Part shown: positions 28,870-37,893 of the stretch, in pieces
How the letters are laid out: the number at the start of each line of letters is the position of its first letter
Numbering within the stretch: position 1 is the stretch's first letter
NCBI RefSeq assembly: GCF_003269035.1
Contig: NZ_QLTK01000003.1
Location: forward strand, 186,001-250,000
Length of the DNA stretch: 64,000 nucleotides
Direction: 5' to 3'
From: Paraburkholderia bryophila
GTDB lineage: Bacteria; Pseudomonadota; Gammaproteobacteria; Burkholderiales; Burkholderiaceae
Notes under the pieces: model-generated
What the model saw: the letters and a program-made list of their open reading frames with translations, nothing else
Told to the model about the DNA's origin: nothing
Databases searched by the model: none
Program-made: the position numbers and the translations under genes

Positions 28870-29829
28870 ATGCCGCTGAATCCGAAGATCGAGCAGGTGC
28901 TCGATATGATCGCGCGGGCCAAACGACCGCAGCTTCATGAAATGACCGCGCAGCAGGCGCGCGCGTCCTACGAAAAAAGCGCGCCGATCCTGGAGGTCGC
29001 CAGCGCGCCGATGTTCTCTGTCGACGATCTGCGCGTGCCCACGCGCGACGGCGCGACGATTCGCGCGCGTCTTTATTTTCCGGCCGAACCGGGCTGGGCC
29101 GAGCCGGTTCCGGCGCTGGTGTATTTCCACGGCGGCGGCTTCACGGTGGGCAGCGTCGACACGCACGACGCGCTCTGCCGGATGTTCGCGCGCGACGGCC
29201 GCTGTGCGGTGTTGTCGGTGGATTACCGACTCGCGCCCGAGCACACATTTCCCACCGCGGTCGACGACGCGTTCGACGCGTTGCGCTGGCTGCACGCGCA
29301 CGCGGCGGAATACGGCATCGACGAAAACCGCCTGGCGGTGGGCGGCGATAGCGCGGGCGGCACGCTGGCGACCGTCTGCGCCGTGCTGGCGCGCGACGCG
29401 GATATCGAGCTCGCGCTGCAATTGCTGATCTACCCCGGCACGAGCGGCCATCAACAAACGGAATCGCATGCGCGTCTGGCCAACGGGTACCTGCTGTCGG
29501 GCGAGACGATTCAGTGGTTCTTCGATCACTACGTGCGCGACACCAGCGATCGCGACGACTGGCGTTTCGCGCCGCTCGACGGCCAACGCGGCGCGCCCGC
29601 TTTCGGCGATCTCGCGCCGGCCTGGATCGCCACCGCCGAATACGATCCGTTGAGCGATGAGGGCGAGGCTTACGCGGAAAAGTTACGCGCCGCAGGCAAT
29701 CTGGTGATGTTGCTGCGCTACCCGGGCATGATCCACGAGTTCTTCAAGATGGGCGGCTTCGTGCCGGACGTGGCGCAGGCGCACGCCGATGCCGCCGCAG
29801 CGTTGCGCGGTGCGTTCGGCGTGGACTAG
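28870..29829 (+). CDS. HSL-family alpha/beta-hydrolase (esterase)
   Basis: A 319-residue carboxylesterase of the hormone-sensitive-lipase type. The oxyanion motif HGGGF begins at His87, the nucleophile is Ser161 in GDSAGG, and the acid and base lie in YDPLSDEG and PGMIHEFF. The enzyme would cleave short-chain esters in the cytoplasm; no signal peptide is visible. The start at 28870 gives MPLNPKIEQVLDM, the usual N-terminal cap helix. It ends four bases from the convergent NRDE gene without a visible terminator. Confidence 0.92.
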   Translation: MPLNPKIEQVLDMIARAKRPQLHEMTAQQARASYEKSAPILEVASAPMFSVDDLRVPTRDGATIRARLYFPAEPGWAEPVPALVYFHGGGFTVGSVDTHDALCRMFARDGRCAVLSVDYRLAPEHTFPTAVDDAFDALRWLHAHAAEYGIDENRLAVGGDSAGGTLATVCAVLARDADIELALQLLIYPGTSGHQQTESHARLANGYLLSGETIQWFFDHYVRDTSDRDDWRFAPLDGQRGAPAFGDLAPAWIATAEYDPLSDEGEAYAEKLRAAGNLVMLLRYPGMIHEFFKMGGFVPDVAQAHADAAAALRGAFGVD

Positions 29830-29832
29830 CCA

Positions 29833-30690
29833 TCAAACCGCCGATCCCGCGATCTCCCGTTCGATATTGAATGCGAAGCTGCGCTCGAAGTCGCCGGGCC
29901 GCACTATCCGGTGCGAGCCGTTATCGTCGCTGCGCTCGGCGATCGCCACGCTGATCACGTCGCCATGCGCGGCCACGCGCAGTGCGGTGGTGCCGCGCGT
30001 GCCGTATTCCGGCGTTTCGATAAACGCCGCCGACAACGCCCGTTCGCGTTCCAGCGGAATGCCGGTGGACGGCAATTCGTCGTCGCGCGCGAGACGCGGG
30101 TCGCGCATCAGATCGATCAGCCGTTCGAGCGGCGGCATGGTCTGGCGTGCGAGCAGGGCGCCCAGTTCGGCGCGCTTGTTGACGAGCTTCGGCCACGCGG
30201 TATCGAGCACCGCGTTCGAAATGCCGTGCGTGCCTGCGCTCAGCAAGGCGGGCGCGAGCGGCGAACGGTTGCAGTACCAGCCGAGTTCGCGGCGCGTCCA
30301 GTCGCCCACCAGCAGATTGAAGCCGTTATAGATGTCGCCGGTTTGCGCGATGTGGCGCAGATACGCGAGCGGCGTGGTGTGCGGCTGACCCTGCGCGTCG
30401 CGGGCGGCGCCGCTCAGCCAGTCGCTGACGAGCGTGCCGCGGGTCGGCGCGTCTGCACGCATTTCATGGGGTGCGCGGTAATTGGTCAGCGCGGCGAAAC
30501 GGCCGTCGCGCGACACGCCCAACCATGTGCCGCCGCCTATCAGGTCGCGGCCGGCCAGCACGGCCGGCGCGTCGTGCCACCAGTTGACCGGATCGGCGGT
30601 GCGCCGAAAGAATTCGTCGCGGTTGGCGGCAAGCGTGAAGAGCGGGCCGTCGACCGCATCGGGTCGCCAGTCGAAGACGATCAGGCACAT
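29833..30690 (-). CDS. NRDE (TANGO2-like) family protein
   Basis: A 285-residue protein of the DUF833/NRDE family. The N-terminal MCLIVFDW has the conserved Cys2, a possible Ntn-hydrolase-type nucleophile, and the family-naming NRDE is in TLAANRDEFF. GGGTWLGVSRDGRFAALTN is the other strongly conserved stretch. Human TANGO2 belongs here and has been linked to membrane-lipid and haem handling; the bacterial role is unsettled. It ends against the alpha/beta-hydrolase, with stops four bases apart. Confidence 0.9.
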   Translation of the reverse strand: MCLIVFDWRPDAVDGPLFTLAANRDEFFRRTADPVNWWHDAPAVLAGRDLIGGGTWLGVSRDGRFAALTNYRAPHEMRADAPTRGTLVSDWLSGAARDAQGQPHTTPLAYLRHIAQTGDIYNGFNLLVGDWTRRELGWYCNRSPLAPALLSAGTHGISNAVLDTAWPKLVNKRAELGALLARQTMPPLERLIDLMRDPRLARDDELPSTGIPLERERALSAAFIETPEYGTRGTTALRVAAHGDVISVAIAERSDDNGSHRIVRPGDFERSFAFNIEREIAGSAV

Positions 30691-30799
30691 CGGCGGAACT
30701 CTCCCTGTCGATCGGAGTGGGTGGGTCGGCCTGAGTCGGTCCTTTAATGCTGACGCTGGACCCGCTCAACCTGGCAGCAGCGCTGCTGCCGCCAACGAA

Positions 30800-30823
30800 A
30801 AGCGGCGCCTTGATGCGCCGCTT
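30800..30823 (-). terminator. Intrinsic terminator of ygfZ
   Basis: AAGCGGCGC (30800-30808) pairs with GCGCCGCTT (30815-30823) around a six-base loop. On the minus strand the stem is followed by TTTTCGTT, in the right place to end ygfZ. Confidence 0.65.
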
Positions 30824-30841
30824 CTTACGCCAGGAGACTGC

Positions 30842-31921
30842 TCAAACCTCGGTCGGCAACCCGTACGGCAGCGCGAGAAACCGCAGTGCCGCGCCGTCCG
30901 CCGCGCCCAGATGCACCGAACCGTTTTCCAGCGCCGCGAGCTTGATCTCCACCAGCAGATCGACGCCGCCGTCCGGTGCCGAGGCCGCGTTCACGACCAT
31001 GCCGCATGGCTGACCCGGATCGTCCGAGTGGAACAGTTCCGTGCCGGCCTTCACGGTGTCCAGTTCGCCCGCCACATTCGCCAGCGACGTGCGCCGCTTG
31101 ATCGTGCCGCGATACTGGCTGCGCGCCACCACTTCCTGACCCGGATAGCAGCCTTTGCGGAAATTCACCGCGCCGAGCACGTCGAAATTGACCATTTGCG
31201 GCACGAATTGCTCGACCACCGGCTGGGTGATGCGCGGCTCGCCGGCGCGAATGTCGAGCCAGTCCCACACCGCCGGCGACACGCGTTTGAGTTTGTCCTC
31301 CAACGCCGGCAGATGCGCTTCGATCTGCGCTTGCGGGCCGATCCACAGATAGCGCAGCCGCCCGAGCGCGTCGGGCACGCGAATCAGCGAGCCCGACGGA
31401 CCATCCACCTTCACATGCACGCCGTCCGGCAGCGCGTCGAACACGCCCGACAGCGCATGACGCACGTCGCCTGCAAGGCCGATCACCGCGACTTCGCCGC
31501 TCGCGTCCACCAGTTTGGCCTTGGCGCGCAGCACGAACATGGACAGCCGTTTTTGCACCGCGGCCTGCACGTCTTTCGACACCAGCAGGCGGATCGCCTC
31601 ACCACTGCGCCAGGTCAGGAACGACGCCAGCAGCCGGCCCTTGGCCGAGCAATAGCCGGCCAGCCGCGCGTTGGCGGCGTCGAGATGCTGGGTGTCGTTG
31701 GTGAGCTGGCCGTGCAGGAAGCTGGCCGCGTCGTCGCCGATCGTGTCGATCACGCCGAACTGCGTGAGCGGCATGTAGGCGCCGTGCTGGACGACGGCGT
31801 CGAACTCATTGGCGGACGGACGCGACAGCACGGGCAGCGCGACGGACGAAGCCGGTGCAGCGGCAGCAGCGGAAGGGTTGACTGGGGCCATGCCTGAAGC
31901 GGTAGCGAGCGGTGTGTTCAT
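30842..31921 (-). CDS. ygfZ: Folate-dependent Fe-S maintenance protein YgfZ
   Basis: A 359-residue protein of the GcvT-like fold. The diagnostic motif is KGCYPGQEVVAR at about residues 254-265, holding the conserved Cys. YgfZ uses tetrahydrofolate and keeps some [4Fe-4S] enzymes such as MiaB active. The N-terminal 35 residues are a low-complexity Ala/Pro/Ser stretch not part of the core; translation could begin further in, but no better start is evident. It is divergent from mltG with a gap of 51-78 bases, depending on the mltG start. Confidence 0.92.
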   Translation of the reverse strand: MNTPLATASGMAPVNPSAAAAAPASSVALPVLSRPSANEFDAVVQHGAYMPLTQFGVIDTIGDDAASFLHGQLTNDTQHLDAANARLAGYCSAKGRLLASFLTWRSGEAIRLLVSKDVQAAVQKRLSMFVLRAKAKLVDASGEVAVIGLAGDVRHALSGVFDALPDGVHVKVDGPSGSLIRVPDALGRLRYLWIGPQAQIEAHLPALEDKLKRVSPAVWDWLDIRAGEPRITQPVVEQFVPQMVNFDVLGAVNFRKGCYPGQEVVARSQYRGTIKRRTSLANVAGELDTVKAGTELFHSDDPGQPCGMVVNAASAPDGGVDLLVEIKLAALENGSVHLGAADGAALRFLALPYGLPTEV

Positions 31922-31999
31922 GGATTCGGAGAACAGTCAATTCTGACTTTAGCTAAGGCAAACAAGTATTATATGCAGTCCACTCCCGTCACGTTCGGC

Positions 32000-33010
32000 A
32001 TGTCCCTCCTGAAGAAATGTTTCGTCGCCGGCTCACTCGTCGTTGTGCTGGCCGTAGCCGCCGGTGCAGCCGGCTATCACTGGGCCACCAGCCCGCTCGA
32101 TCTGAACCCCGCGCAACTCGACGTCACCGTCAAACCGCACAGCAGCCTGCGCAGCGTCACCTTGCAACTGAATCGCGGCGGCGTGCCGGTCGAGCCGGAG
32201 CTGTTCGTCGTCATGACGCGGCTGCTGGGGCTGCAAAGCGAGCTGAAATCGGGCAACTACGAGTTCAAGACCGGCGTGAGCCCGTATGAAGTGCTGCAGA
32301 AGATCGCGCGCGGCGACGTCAACGAATACGTGGCGACCATTATCGAAGGCTGGACCTTCAAGCGCATGCGCGCCGAACTGGACGCCAATCCGGCGCTCAG
32401 GCACGACACGGCCGGCATGAGCGACGCCGATCTGATGACGGCGATCGGTGCGCCGGAAGCGTCGATCGGTAACGGCGAGGGGCTGTTTTTCCCCGACACC
32501 TATCTGTTCGACAAGAACACCAGCGACCTCGACGTGTACCGCCGCGCGTATCGCCTGATGCGCCAGCGTCTGGACGAAGCGTGGCTCGCGCGTTCGCCGA
32601 ACCTGCCGTACAAGACGCCGTACGACGCGCTGACCATGGCGTCGATCATCGAAAAGGAGACCGGCAAGCCGTCCGACCGGCCGATGGTGGCGGCGGTGTT
32701 CGCCAACCGTCTGCGGGTGGGTATGCCGTTACAGACCGACCCGACCGTGATTTACGGCATGGGCGACACTTACACGGGGCACATCCGCAAGAAAGACCTG
32801 CAGACGGACACTCCCTACAATACCTACACCCGGATGGGTTTGCCGCCTACGCCCATCGCGCTGCCCGGTGTCGCATCGCTGCAGGCGGCGATGAACCCGG
32901 CGCAAAGCACCGCGCTGTATTTCGTGTCGCGCGGCGACGGCAGCAGCATCTTTTCCGACAACCTCGGCGATCACAACAAGGCCGTGGACAAATACATTCG
33001 AGGGCAATGA
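32000..33010 (+). CDS. mltG: Endolytic murein transglycosylase
   Basis: A 336-residue inner-membrane YceG/MltG protein that cuts nascent glycan strands and helps set their length. One N-terminal transmembrane segment follows MSLLKK. A LysM-like region ([15 protein letters not shown]) precedes the catalytic domain, whose Glu218 lies in [13 protein letters not shown]. The C-terminus has [16 protein letters not shown]. An in-frame ATG at 31973 adds nine residues. I prefer 32000 because a TATTAT box (31967-31972) with CTGACT 18 bases upstream would start transcription near 31979; this is inference, and neither start has a clear ribosome-binding site. The stop overlaps the tmk start. Confidence 0.92.
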   Translation: MSLLKKCFVAGSLVVVLAVAAGAAGYHWATSPLDLNPAQLDVTVKPHSSLRSVTLQLNRGGVPVEPELFVVMTRLLGLQSELKSGNYEFKTGVSPYEVLQKIARGDVNEYVATIIEGWTFKRMRAELDANPALRHDTAGMSDADLMTAIGAPEASIGNGEGLFFPDTYLFDKNTSDLDVYRRAYRLMRQRLDEAWLARSPNLPYKTPYDALTMASIIEKETGKPSDRPMVAAVFANRLRVGMPLQTDPTVIYGMGDTYTGHIRKKDLQTDTPYNTYTRMGLPPTPIALPGVASLQAAMNPAQSTALYFVSRGDGSSIFSDNLGDHNKAVDKYIRGQ

Positions 33011-33630
33011 TGGCGCGGGGCAAATTCATTACGTTTGAGGGCATAGACGGCGCCGGCAAAACCACGCATCTGAGCTGGTTTCGCGAGCGCCTCGAGCACA
33101 AGGTGGCGAACACGGGCCGCGCGGTGGTCATGACGCGCGAACCGGGCGGCACGCCGCTTGGCGAGCAGATCCGGGAGATCGTGCTGCATCAGAAGATGGA
33201 TCTCGAAACCGAGGCGCTGCTGATGTTCGCGCTGCGCCGCCAGCATCTGGCCGAGGTGATCGAACCGGCGCTCGCGCGCGGCGACTGGGTGCTCTCGGAC
33301 CGTTTCACCGACGCGACTTTCGCGTACCAGGGCGGCGGCCGCGGGCTGCCGCGCGACAAGCTGGAAACGCTGGAGCGCTGGGTGCAGGGCGGTTTCCAGC
33401 CGGATATGACGGTGCTATTCGACCTCGACCCGGAAGTCGCCGACGAACGGCGCAGCGCGGTGCGCGATCCTGACCGTTTCGAGAGCGAGTCGACGGCGTT
33501 CTTCAACCGCACCCGCGGCGAATATCTGCGCCGTGCGGAAGAGGCGCCGTACCGGTTCGCTATCATTGACTCCTCGCAGACCATCGCGCGGATTCAGAAA
33601 CAACTTGAAGAATTGATTGCAGTTCTTTGA
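33010..33630 (+). CDS. tmk: Thymidylate kinase
   Basis: A 206-residue kinase making dTDP from dTMP. The P-loop is [11 protein letters not shown] (residues 9-19), the DRY-like motif is [17 protein letters not shown], and the substrate Arg in [14 protein letters not shown] is conserved. ATGs occur at 33007 and 33010. I take 33010, which places GAGGG five bases upstream; either choice overlaps the mltG stop (33008-33010), implying translational coupling. The gene order mltG-tmk-holB-tatD is conserved with E. coli yceG-tmk-holB-ycfH. Confidence 0.96.
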   Translation: MARGKFITFEGIDGAGKTTHLSWFRERLEHKVANTGRAVVMTREPGGTPLGEQIREIVLHQKMDLETEALLMFALRRQHLAEVIEPALARGDWVLSDRFTDATFAYQGGGRGLPRDKLETLERWVQGGFQPDMTVLFDLDPEVADERRSAVRDPDRFESESTAFFNRTRGEYLRRAEEAPYRFAIIDSSQTIARIQKQLEELIAVL

Positions 33631-33724
33631 TTTTAAAAGAATATAACCCTGGTTTATAACGGCCGGCAAAGTTCGGGCAGTATCTTGCCTTGCTTCGCTA
33701 GCCGATTGATTTCAAAGAGAAACG

Positions 33725-34759
33725 ATGATTTATCCGTGGCAAGCCGATGACTGGAACCGCCTGCAACAATTGCGCGGCCACTGGCCGCATGCGTTGTTGC
33801 TGTATGGACAAGGCGGCATCGGCAAGCTGCGCTTCGCGCAGCATCTCGCGCAAGGCTTGCTGTGCGAGGCGCAACGGGCCAACGGCGAACCGTGCGGCGC
33901 CTGCGTGGCCTGCAACTGGTTCAGCCAGGGCAATCATCCGGACTATCGCATCGTCGTGCCCGAGGCGCTGGCCGCCGAGGCTGGCCTGAACAGCGCCGCC
34001 GACGAAAAGGCCGAGAAAGCCGACGCCGACGAAGGTAAAAAGACCCGCGCGCCCAGCAAGGAGATCAAGATAGAGCAGGTTCGGGGTCTGCTCGACTTCG
34101 TCGGCGTGGGATCGCATCGCGGCGGCGCGCGCGTGGTGGTGCTGTATCCGGCCGAAGCGCTGAACATCGCCGCGGCCAACGCGTTGCTGAAGACGCTCGA
34201 GGAACCGCCGGCGGGCGTCGTGTTCCTGATGGTGTCGGCGCGGATCGACCGTCTGCTGCCCACCATCATCAGCCGCTGCCGCCAATGGCCGATGAGCGTG
34301 CCCGCGCCGGAACTCGCAGCGCAATGGCTGGCCGCGCAAGGGGTGGCCGACGCGCCCGCATTGCTCGCCGAAGCCGGCGGCGCGCCGCTCGCGGCGCTCG
34401 CGCTCGCCAGCGACGAAAACCGCGCGCTGCGCGACTGGACTCTGAAGCAACTGGCCGCCGGCGCCGCGTGCGACGCGTTCGCATGCGGCGAGGCGCTGCA
34501 GAAGCTGCCGGTGCCGTTGGTGCTCGGCTGGCTGCAACGCTGGATGTACGATTTGCTGGCAGAGCGCACCGCAGGCGCACCGCGCTATTTTCCGCAGGCG
34601 TCGGCGGCGTTGACACGCTGCGCGTCGCAGGCGGACGCCAGCGCGTTCGCGCGTTTCATGCGCACCGTGACGCGCCAGCGCGCTGTCGAAAACCATCCGC
34701 TGAATGCGCGGCTGGTGTTCGAGGAGCTGTTTCTCGGCTACCGCGAGCTGTTCGCGTAG
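33725..34759 (+). CDS. holB: DNA polymerase III subunit delta prime
   Basis: A 344-residue clamp-loader subunit. The modified P-loop GQGGIGKLRFA (residues 28-38) is followed by a four-cysteine zinc module (CEAQ and PCGACVAC) and the HPDY motif. The SRC motif appears as IISRCRQWP. A charged stretch rich in K, E, D and A (about residues 92-115) lies between the HPDY motif and the conserved KIEQVRGL; it is longer than in E. coli and may be a loop. Delta prime opens the beta clamp together with delta and DnaX. Spacing from tmk is 94 bases of A/T-rich DNA, perhaps with an internal promoter. Confidence 0.95.
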   Translation: MIYPWQADDWNRLQQLRGHWPHALLLYGQGGIGKLRFAQHLAQGLLCEAQRANGEPCGACVACNWFSQGNHPDYRIVVPEALAAEAGLNSAADEKAEKADADEGKKTRAPSKEIKIEQVRGLLDFVGVGSHRGGARVVVLYPAEALNIAAANALLKTLEEPPAGVVFLMVSARIDRLLPTIISRCRQWPMSVPAPELAAQWLAAQGVADAPALLAEAGGAPLAALALASDENRALRDWTLKQLAAGAACDAFACGEALQKLPVPLVLGWLQRWMYDLLAERTAGAPRYFPQASAALTRCASQADASAFARFMRTVTRQRAVENHPLNARLVFEELFLGYRELFA

Positions 34760-34780
34760 GACCTCTGCGGTTTTTAAGCC

Positions 34781-34830
34781 CCGATTGGGTCCATTTGGGT
34801 CCGTTTGAGTCCATTCGGGTCCGCTCGGAT
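34781..34830 (+). repeat. Five degenerate 10-bp tandem repeats after holB
   Basis: CCGATTGGGT, CCATTTGGGT, CCGTTTGAGT, CCATTCGGGT and CCGCTCGGAT run head to tail with a period of exactly ten. They fill half of the 106-base spacer before the acetyltransferase gene. Confidence 0.85.
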
Positions 34831-34865
34831 CTTCTCCCGACCTTCTACCTCACCTTCAACGCACC

Positions 34866-35408
34866 ATGAGCCTTGCCTACCGCGATGCCACGCTCGACGA
34901 TCTGCCCGCCATCGTCGCTATTTACAACTCGACCGTGCCGTCGCGGCAAGTCACCGCCGACCTCGAACCGGTCAGCGTTGAAAGCCGCCTGGCGTGGTTT
35001 CATGCGCACGGCCCGCAAAAACGTCCGTTATGGGTGGTGGAAGATTCGCAGCAGCCCGGCCGCGTGATCGCGTGGTTGAGCTTTTCGGATTTCTACGGCC
35101 GGCCGGCCTATCTGCGCACGGCGGAAGTCAGTATTTATCTCGACGAAAGCGCCCGTGGCCGTGGCCTCGGCAAGCAGCTGCTGGCGGCGTCGCTGGCGGC
35201 CGCGCCGGCGCTCGGCATCGACACGGTGCTGGGTTTCATCTTCGGCCACAATGATGCGAGCTTGCGGCTGTTCCGCGGCTTCGGCTTCGACACGTGGGGC
35301 TCGCTGCCGCGCGTCGCCGTGCTGGACGACGTGGAGCGCGATCTGGTGATTCTCGGCAAGCGCCTCGACGCGCCGACCGAAGCCGTAGGGGCCGCCGGGG
35401 TCGATTAA
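34866..35408 (+). CDS. GNAT acetyltransferase, phosphinothricin/methionine-sulfoximine type
   Basis: A 180-residue GNAT protein. The acetyl-CoA pyrophosphate loop is ARGRGLGKQLL (about residues 95-105), preceded by the beta-4 strand EVSIYLD. The N-terminus YRDATLDDLPAIVAIYN and the C-terminal SLRLFRGFGF fit the PAT/MddA-like subfamily, which acetylates phosphinothricin, methionine sulfone or sulfoximine. Physiological substrate is uncertain. It interrupts the otherwise conserved holB-tatD adjacency; the in-line orientation suggests one transcript. Confidence 0.88.
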   Translation: MSLAYRDATLDDLPAIVAIYNSTVPSRQVTADLEPVSVESRLAWFHAHGPQKRPLWVVEDSQQPGRVIAWLSFSDFYGRPAYLRTAEVSIYLDESARGRGLGKQLLAASLAAAPALGIDTVLGFIFGHNDASLRLFRGFGFDTWGSLPRVAVLDDVERDLVILGKRLDAPTEAVGAAGVD

Positions 35409-35462
35409 AGCCAACTGGCTGCGCGCGCTTCACCTCACGTCATTTTTACGCAGGACCTCACC

Positions 35463-36254
35463 ATGTTTGTCGACTCGCACTGCCACATCAACTTCGAAGG
35501 ACTCGCCGACCGCTTGCCGCAGGTGCTCGAAAACATGCGCAGCCATTCGGTCACGCATGCGCTGTGCGTGTCGGTCGATCTGGAGACGCTGCCGTCGGTG
35601 CTGGAGATCGCCAGCCGGCACGACAACGTCTACGCGTCGGTGGGCGTGCATCCGGATCACGAGGACATGCGCGAGCCAAGTCTGGCCGAGCTGATCGAAC
35701 TGGCCGCGCATCCGAAGGTGGTGGCGATCGGCGAGACCGGGCTCGACTACTACCGCCTGGAAGGCCGCACGATCGCCGACATGGAGTGGCAGCGCGAGCG
35801 CTTTCGCACGCATATCCGCGCGGCGCATGCCTCTGGCAAGCCGCTGATCATCCACACGCGCTCGTCGTCGGCAGACACGCTGCGCATCATGGCCGAGGAG
35901 CGCGCGAGCGAGCCGGGCGGCGTGATGCACTGTTTCACCGAGCCGTGGGCCGTCGCCGAACAGGCGCTGGCGCAAAATTTTTACATTTCGCTGTCGGGCA
36001 TCGTCACGTTCAAGAGCGCGACCGAGGTGCAGGACGTCGCGCGCCGCGTGCCGCTGGAGCGTCTGCTGATCGAAACCGATTCGCCGTACCTCGCGCCCGT
36101 GCCGTATCGCGGCAAGCCCAATGAACCTGCGTACGTGAGTTATGTCGGACGCTACATCGCGCAGCAACGCGAGATGCCGGAGACGGCACTGGCCGCCGCG
36201 ACGACGCAAAACTTTTTCCGGCTCTTCAAGATTCCCGTGCCGGCTGGTGCGTGA
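35463..36254 (+). CDS. TatD-family metal-dependent DNase/hydrolase
   Basis: A 263-residue TIM-barrel hydrolase. Metal ligands are visible: His6 and His8 in DSHCHI, Glu in GETGLDYY, His in IIHTRSS, His in MHCFTE and Asp in ETDSPYLAP. Length and the position after holB match E. coli YcfH. TatD enzymes are implicated in DNA repair and degradation; activity of YcfH itself is poorly defined. It ends 52 bases before the exported ankyrin protein, with no terminator visible. Confidence 0.93.
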   Translation: MFVDSHCHINFEGLADRLPQVLENMRSHSVTHALCVSVDLETLPSVLEIASRHDNVYASVGVHPDHEDMREPSLAELIELAAHPKVVAIGETGLDYYRLEGRTIADMEWQRERFRTHIRAAHASGKPLIIHTRSSSADTLRIMAEERASEPGGVMHCFTEPWAVAEQALAQNFYISLSGIVTFKSATEVQDVARRVPLERLLIETDSPYLAPVPYRGKPNEPAYVSYVGRYIAQQREMPETALAAATTQNFFRLFKIPVPAGA

Positions 36255-36306
36255 CTTTATAAGTCGATAAATATCAATAGGATAGGGAAGGTTCCTAAAG
36301 CACAAT

Positions 36307-37065
36307 ATGAGAAATATTCCGATGTCGATCGTTGCCATTCAGAAGACTTCCGCCGCACGCACCGTGCGGGTTCCGTCGCGCCGCGGCGTGTTGCGCGCGT
36401 CGCGCGCGCTGCGCTCGGCGTTTGCGGCGGCGCTGGCGTGCGTCACGTTGAGCACGTTGATCGTGTCGCCGGCGCAGGCCGCGCCGATCGACTCGCTGAT
36501 CAAATCGGTCAAGTTCGACGACGTCGACGGCGTCAACAAACTGCTTGCCAAGGGCATGGACCCGAACAGCGTCGATAACCAGGGCATTCCGCTGCTGGTG
36601 ATCGCCGCGCGCGAAAAGTCGGACAAGGTCGGCGCCGCGCTGCTCGCCAATCCGAAGACCAACATCGAGATCCAGGACAAGGCCGGCGAGAACGCGATGA
36701 TGATGGCCGCGCTCAACGGCGACCTCGATTTCGTCAACCAGCTGATCGCGAAAGACGCCGAAGTGAACAAGAAGGGCTGGGCGCCGCTGCACTACGCGGC
36801 CGCGAACGGCCACGACGACATCGTCAAGGTGCTGCTCGACCATTCGGCCTATGTCGACGCGGGCTCGCCGAACGGCACCACGCCGCTGATGATGGCGGCG
36901 CGCGGCGGCCATGTGTCGACGGTCAAGCTGCTGCTCGACAATGGCGCGGATCTGACGGTGAAAAACCAGATCGGCCTGACGGCGCTCGATTTCGCGAAGA
37001 CGTATAAAGAGCCGGACGTGGTCGAAGGGCTGACCGCGCGGCTGCAGCAGATGCAGCAGAAGTAA
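36307..37065 (+). CDS. Exported ankyrin-repeat protein
   Basis: A 252-residue protein with a long basic N-terminus and a hydrophobic segment (LACVTLSTLIVSPAQA, ending near residue 58) that looks like a signal peptide with an AQA cleavage site. Five or so ankyrin repeats follow, seen in GWAPLHYAAANGHDDIVKVLL and GTTPLMMAARGGHVSTVKLLL-type units. Ankyrin repeats bind protein partners. Its own function is unknown; periplasmic ankyrin proteins sometimes accompany catalases or toxins, but no such gene is adjacent. The start is MRNIPMS at 36307; a second in-frame ATG at 36322 is possible. Confidence 0.85.
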   Translation: MRNIPMSIVAIQKTSAARTVRVPSRRGVLRASRALRSAFAAALACVTLSTLIVSPAQAAPIDSLIKSVKFDDVDGVNKLLAKGMDPNSVDNQGIPLLVIAAREKSDKVGAALLANPKTNIEIQDKAGENAMMMAALNGDLDFVNQLIAKDAEVNKKGWAPLHYAAANGHDDIVKVLLDHSAYVDAGSPNGTTPLMMAARGGHVSTVKLLLDNGADLTVKNQIGLTALDFAKTYKEPDVVEGLTARLQQMQQK

Positions 37066-37336
37066 GCGGCGCGGGAACGGGGGCGAGCGCGTACGGTGGC
37101 CGACGGGCGGAAACGCTCGGGGGCCTGAAAAGCAACGTGCCGGGTAGCCAGGGCGCCGAAGCCTGAATGCAACACGGCGCGATTCACCCGTTCCCATAGT
37201 TTTGCCTGAAGATAGCGCCAGTTGACGCGCTTGCGCTTCGCAAAACAGTGCAGAATGACGACTTTGGCGCGCCGTTTGGCGCGCCGTCCGGATGCGGCGA
37301 AAGACCGCCTGATAAACGACCCTGGAAAGGAACACC

Positions 37337-37693
37337 ATGCTGCGGGCTTTGATTTTCGCCAGCGCGCTTGCCGTACCGCTATCGGCAGCCGCGTTCACGG
37401 GGGGCGACCTCAACAAGCTGTGCACCAAGACGGACGTGGCCTCGCGCAGTGCATGCGCGGCCTATATCGAAGGCGCCGCCGACGGCATCTTCAATACCAT
37501 CGACGCAATCGGCGGCACGACCGGCCCGCGCGTCGGCCAGTATTTCTGCCTGCCCCAGGACGCGCGCTCGGCGCAGTTGACCGACGCGGTGCGCAAATAC
37601 ATTGCGGAAAATCCGATCGTCGCGGGCTATAACGCCAGCACGGCGATCTCGCTCGGGCTCGGCAAGGCGTTTCCTTGCAAGAGCGGTAATTGA
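37337..37693 (+). CDS. Rap1a/Tai-like small secreted protein (orphan)
   Basis: A 118-residue periplasmic protein. A signal peptide (LIFASALAVPLSAAAF) is followed by the family pattern G-x-L-x(3)-C, CAAYIEGAADG, YFCLPQ and a C-terminal AFPCKSG. Four cysteines are in the spacing of two disulfides, as in Serratia Rap1a and Tai4-type immunity proteins, which neutralise type VI secretion amidases. No effector or secretion gene is adjacent, so an immunity function is not shown; many family members occur outside such loci. AAGGA precedes the ATG. Confidence 0.75.
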   Translation: MLRALIFASALAVPLSAAAFTGGDLNKLCTKTDVASRSACAAYIEGAADGIFNTIDAIGGTTGPRVGQYFCLPQDARSAQLTDAVRKYIAENPIVAGYNASTAISLGLGKAFPCKSGN

Positions 37694-37785
37694 GCTGAAT
37701 CCACGGGGCGCCCGGCGCGTGCTCGACGCGCGTGCGGCGGGCGCCCGGCGTTGATCGCGCCAGGCTTCTCCGGCCTCGCGCGAGA

Positions 37786-37815
37786 TGGGCTGAACCGGGC
37801 TGACCCCGTCTGAAC
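37786..37815 (+). repeat. Three degenerate 10-bp tandem repeats before mscS
   Basis: TGGGCTGAAC, CGGGCTGACC and CCGTCTGAAC follow in line with a period of ten. They lie in the 200-base spacer after the Rap1a-like gene. Confidence 0.6.
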
Positions 37816-37893
37816 CCGCCCCGGGTTCGGGTTCGACCCGCCGTCGCGGGGACCGTCCATTTCCACCTCTCGAGTCAGGAGGACCATCCCCCC

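Noticed and set aside
37337..37693. Part of a type VI secretion effector-immunity module
   Set aside because: No effector, Hcp, VgrG or adaptor gene is present on either side; only the family resemblance supports it.
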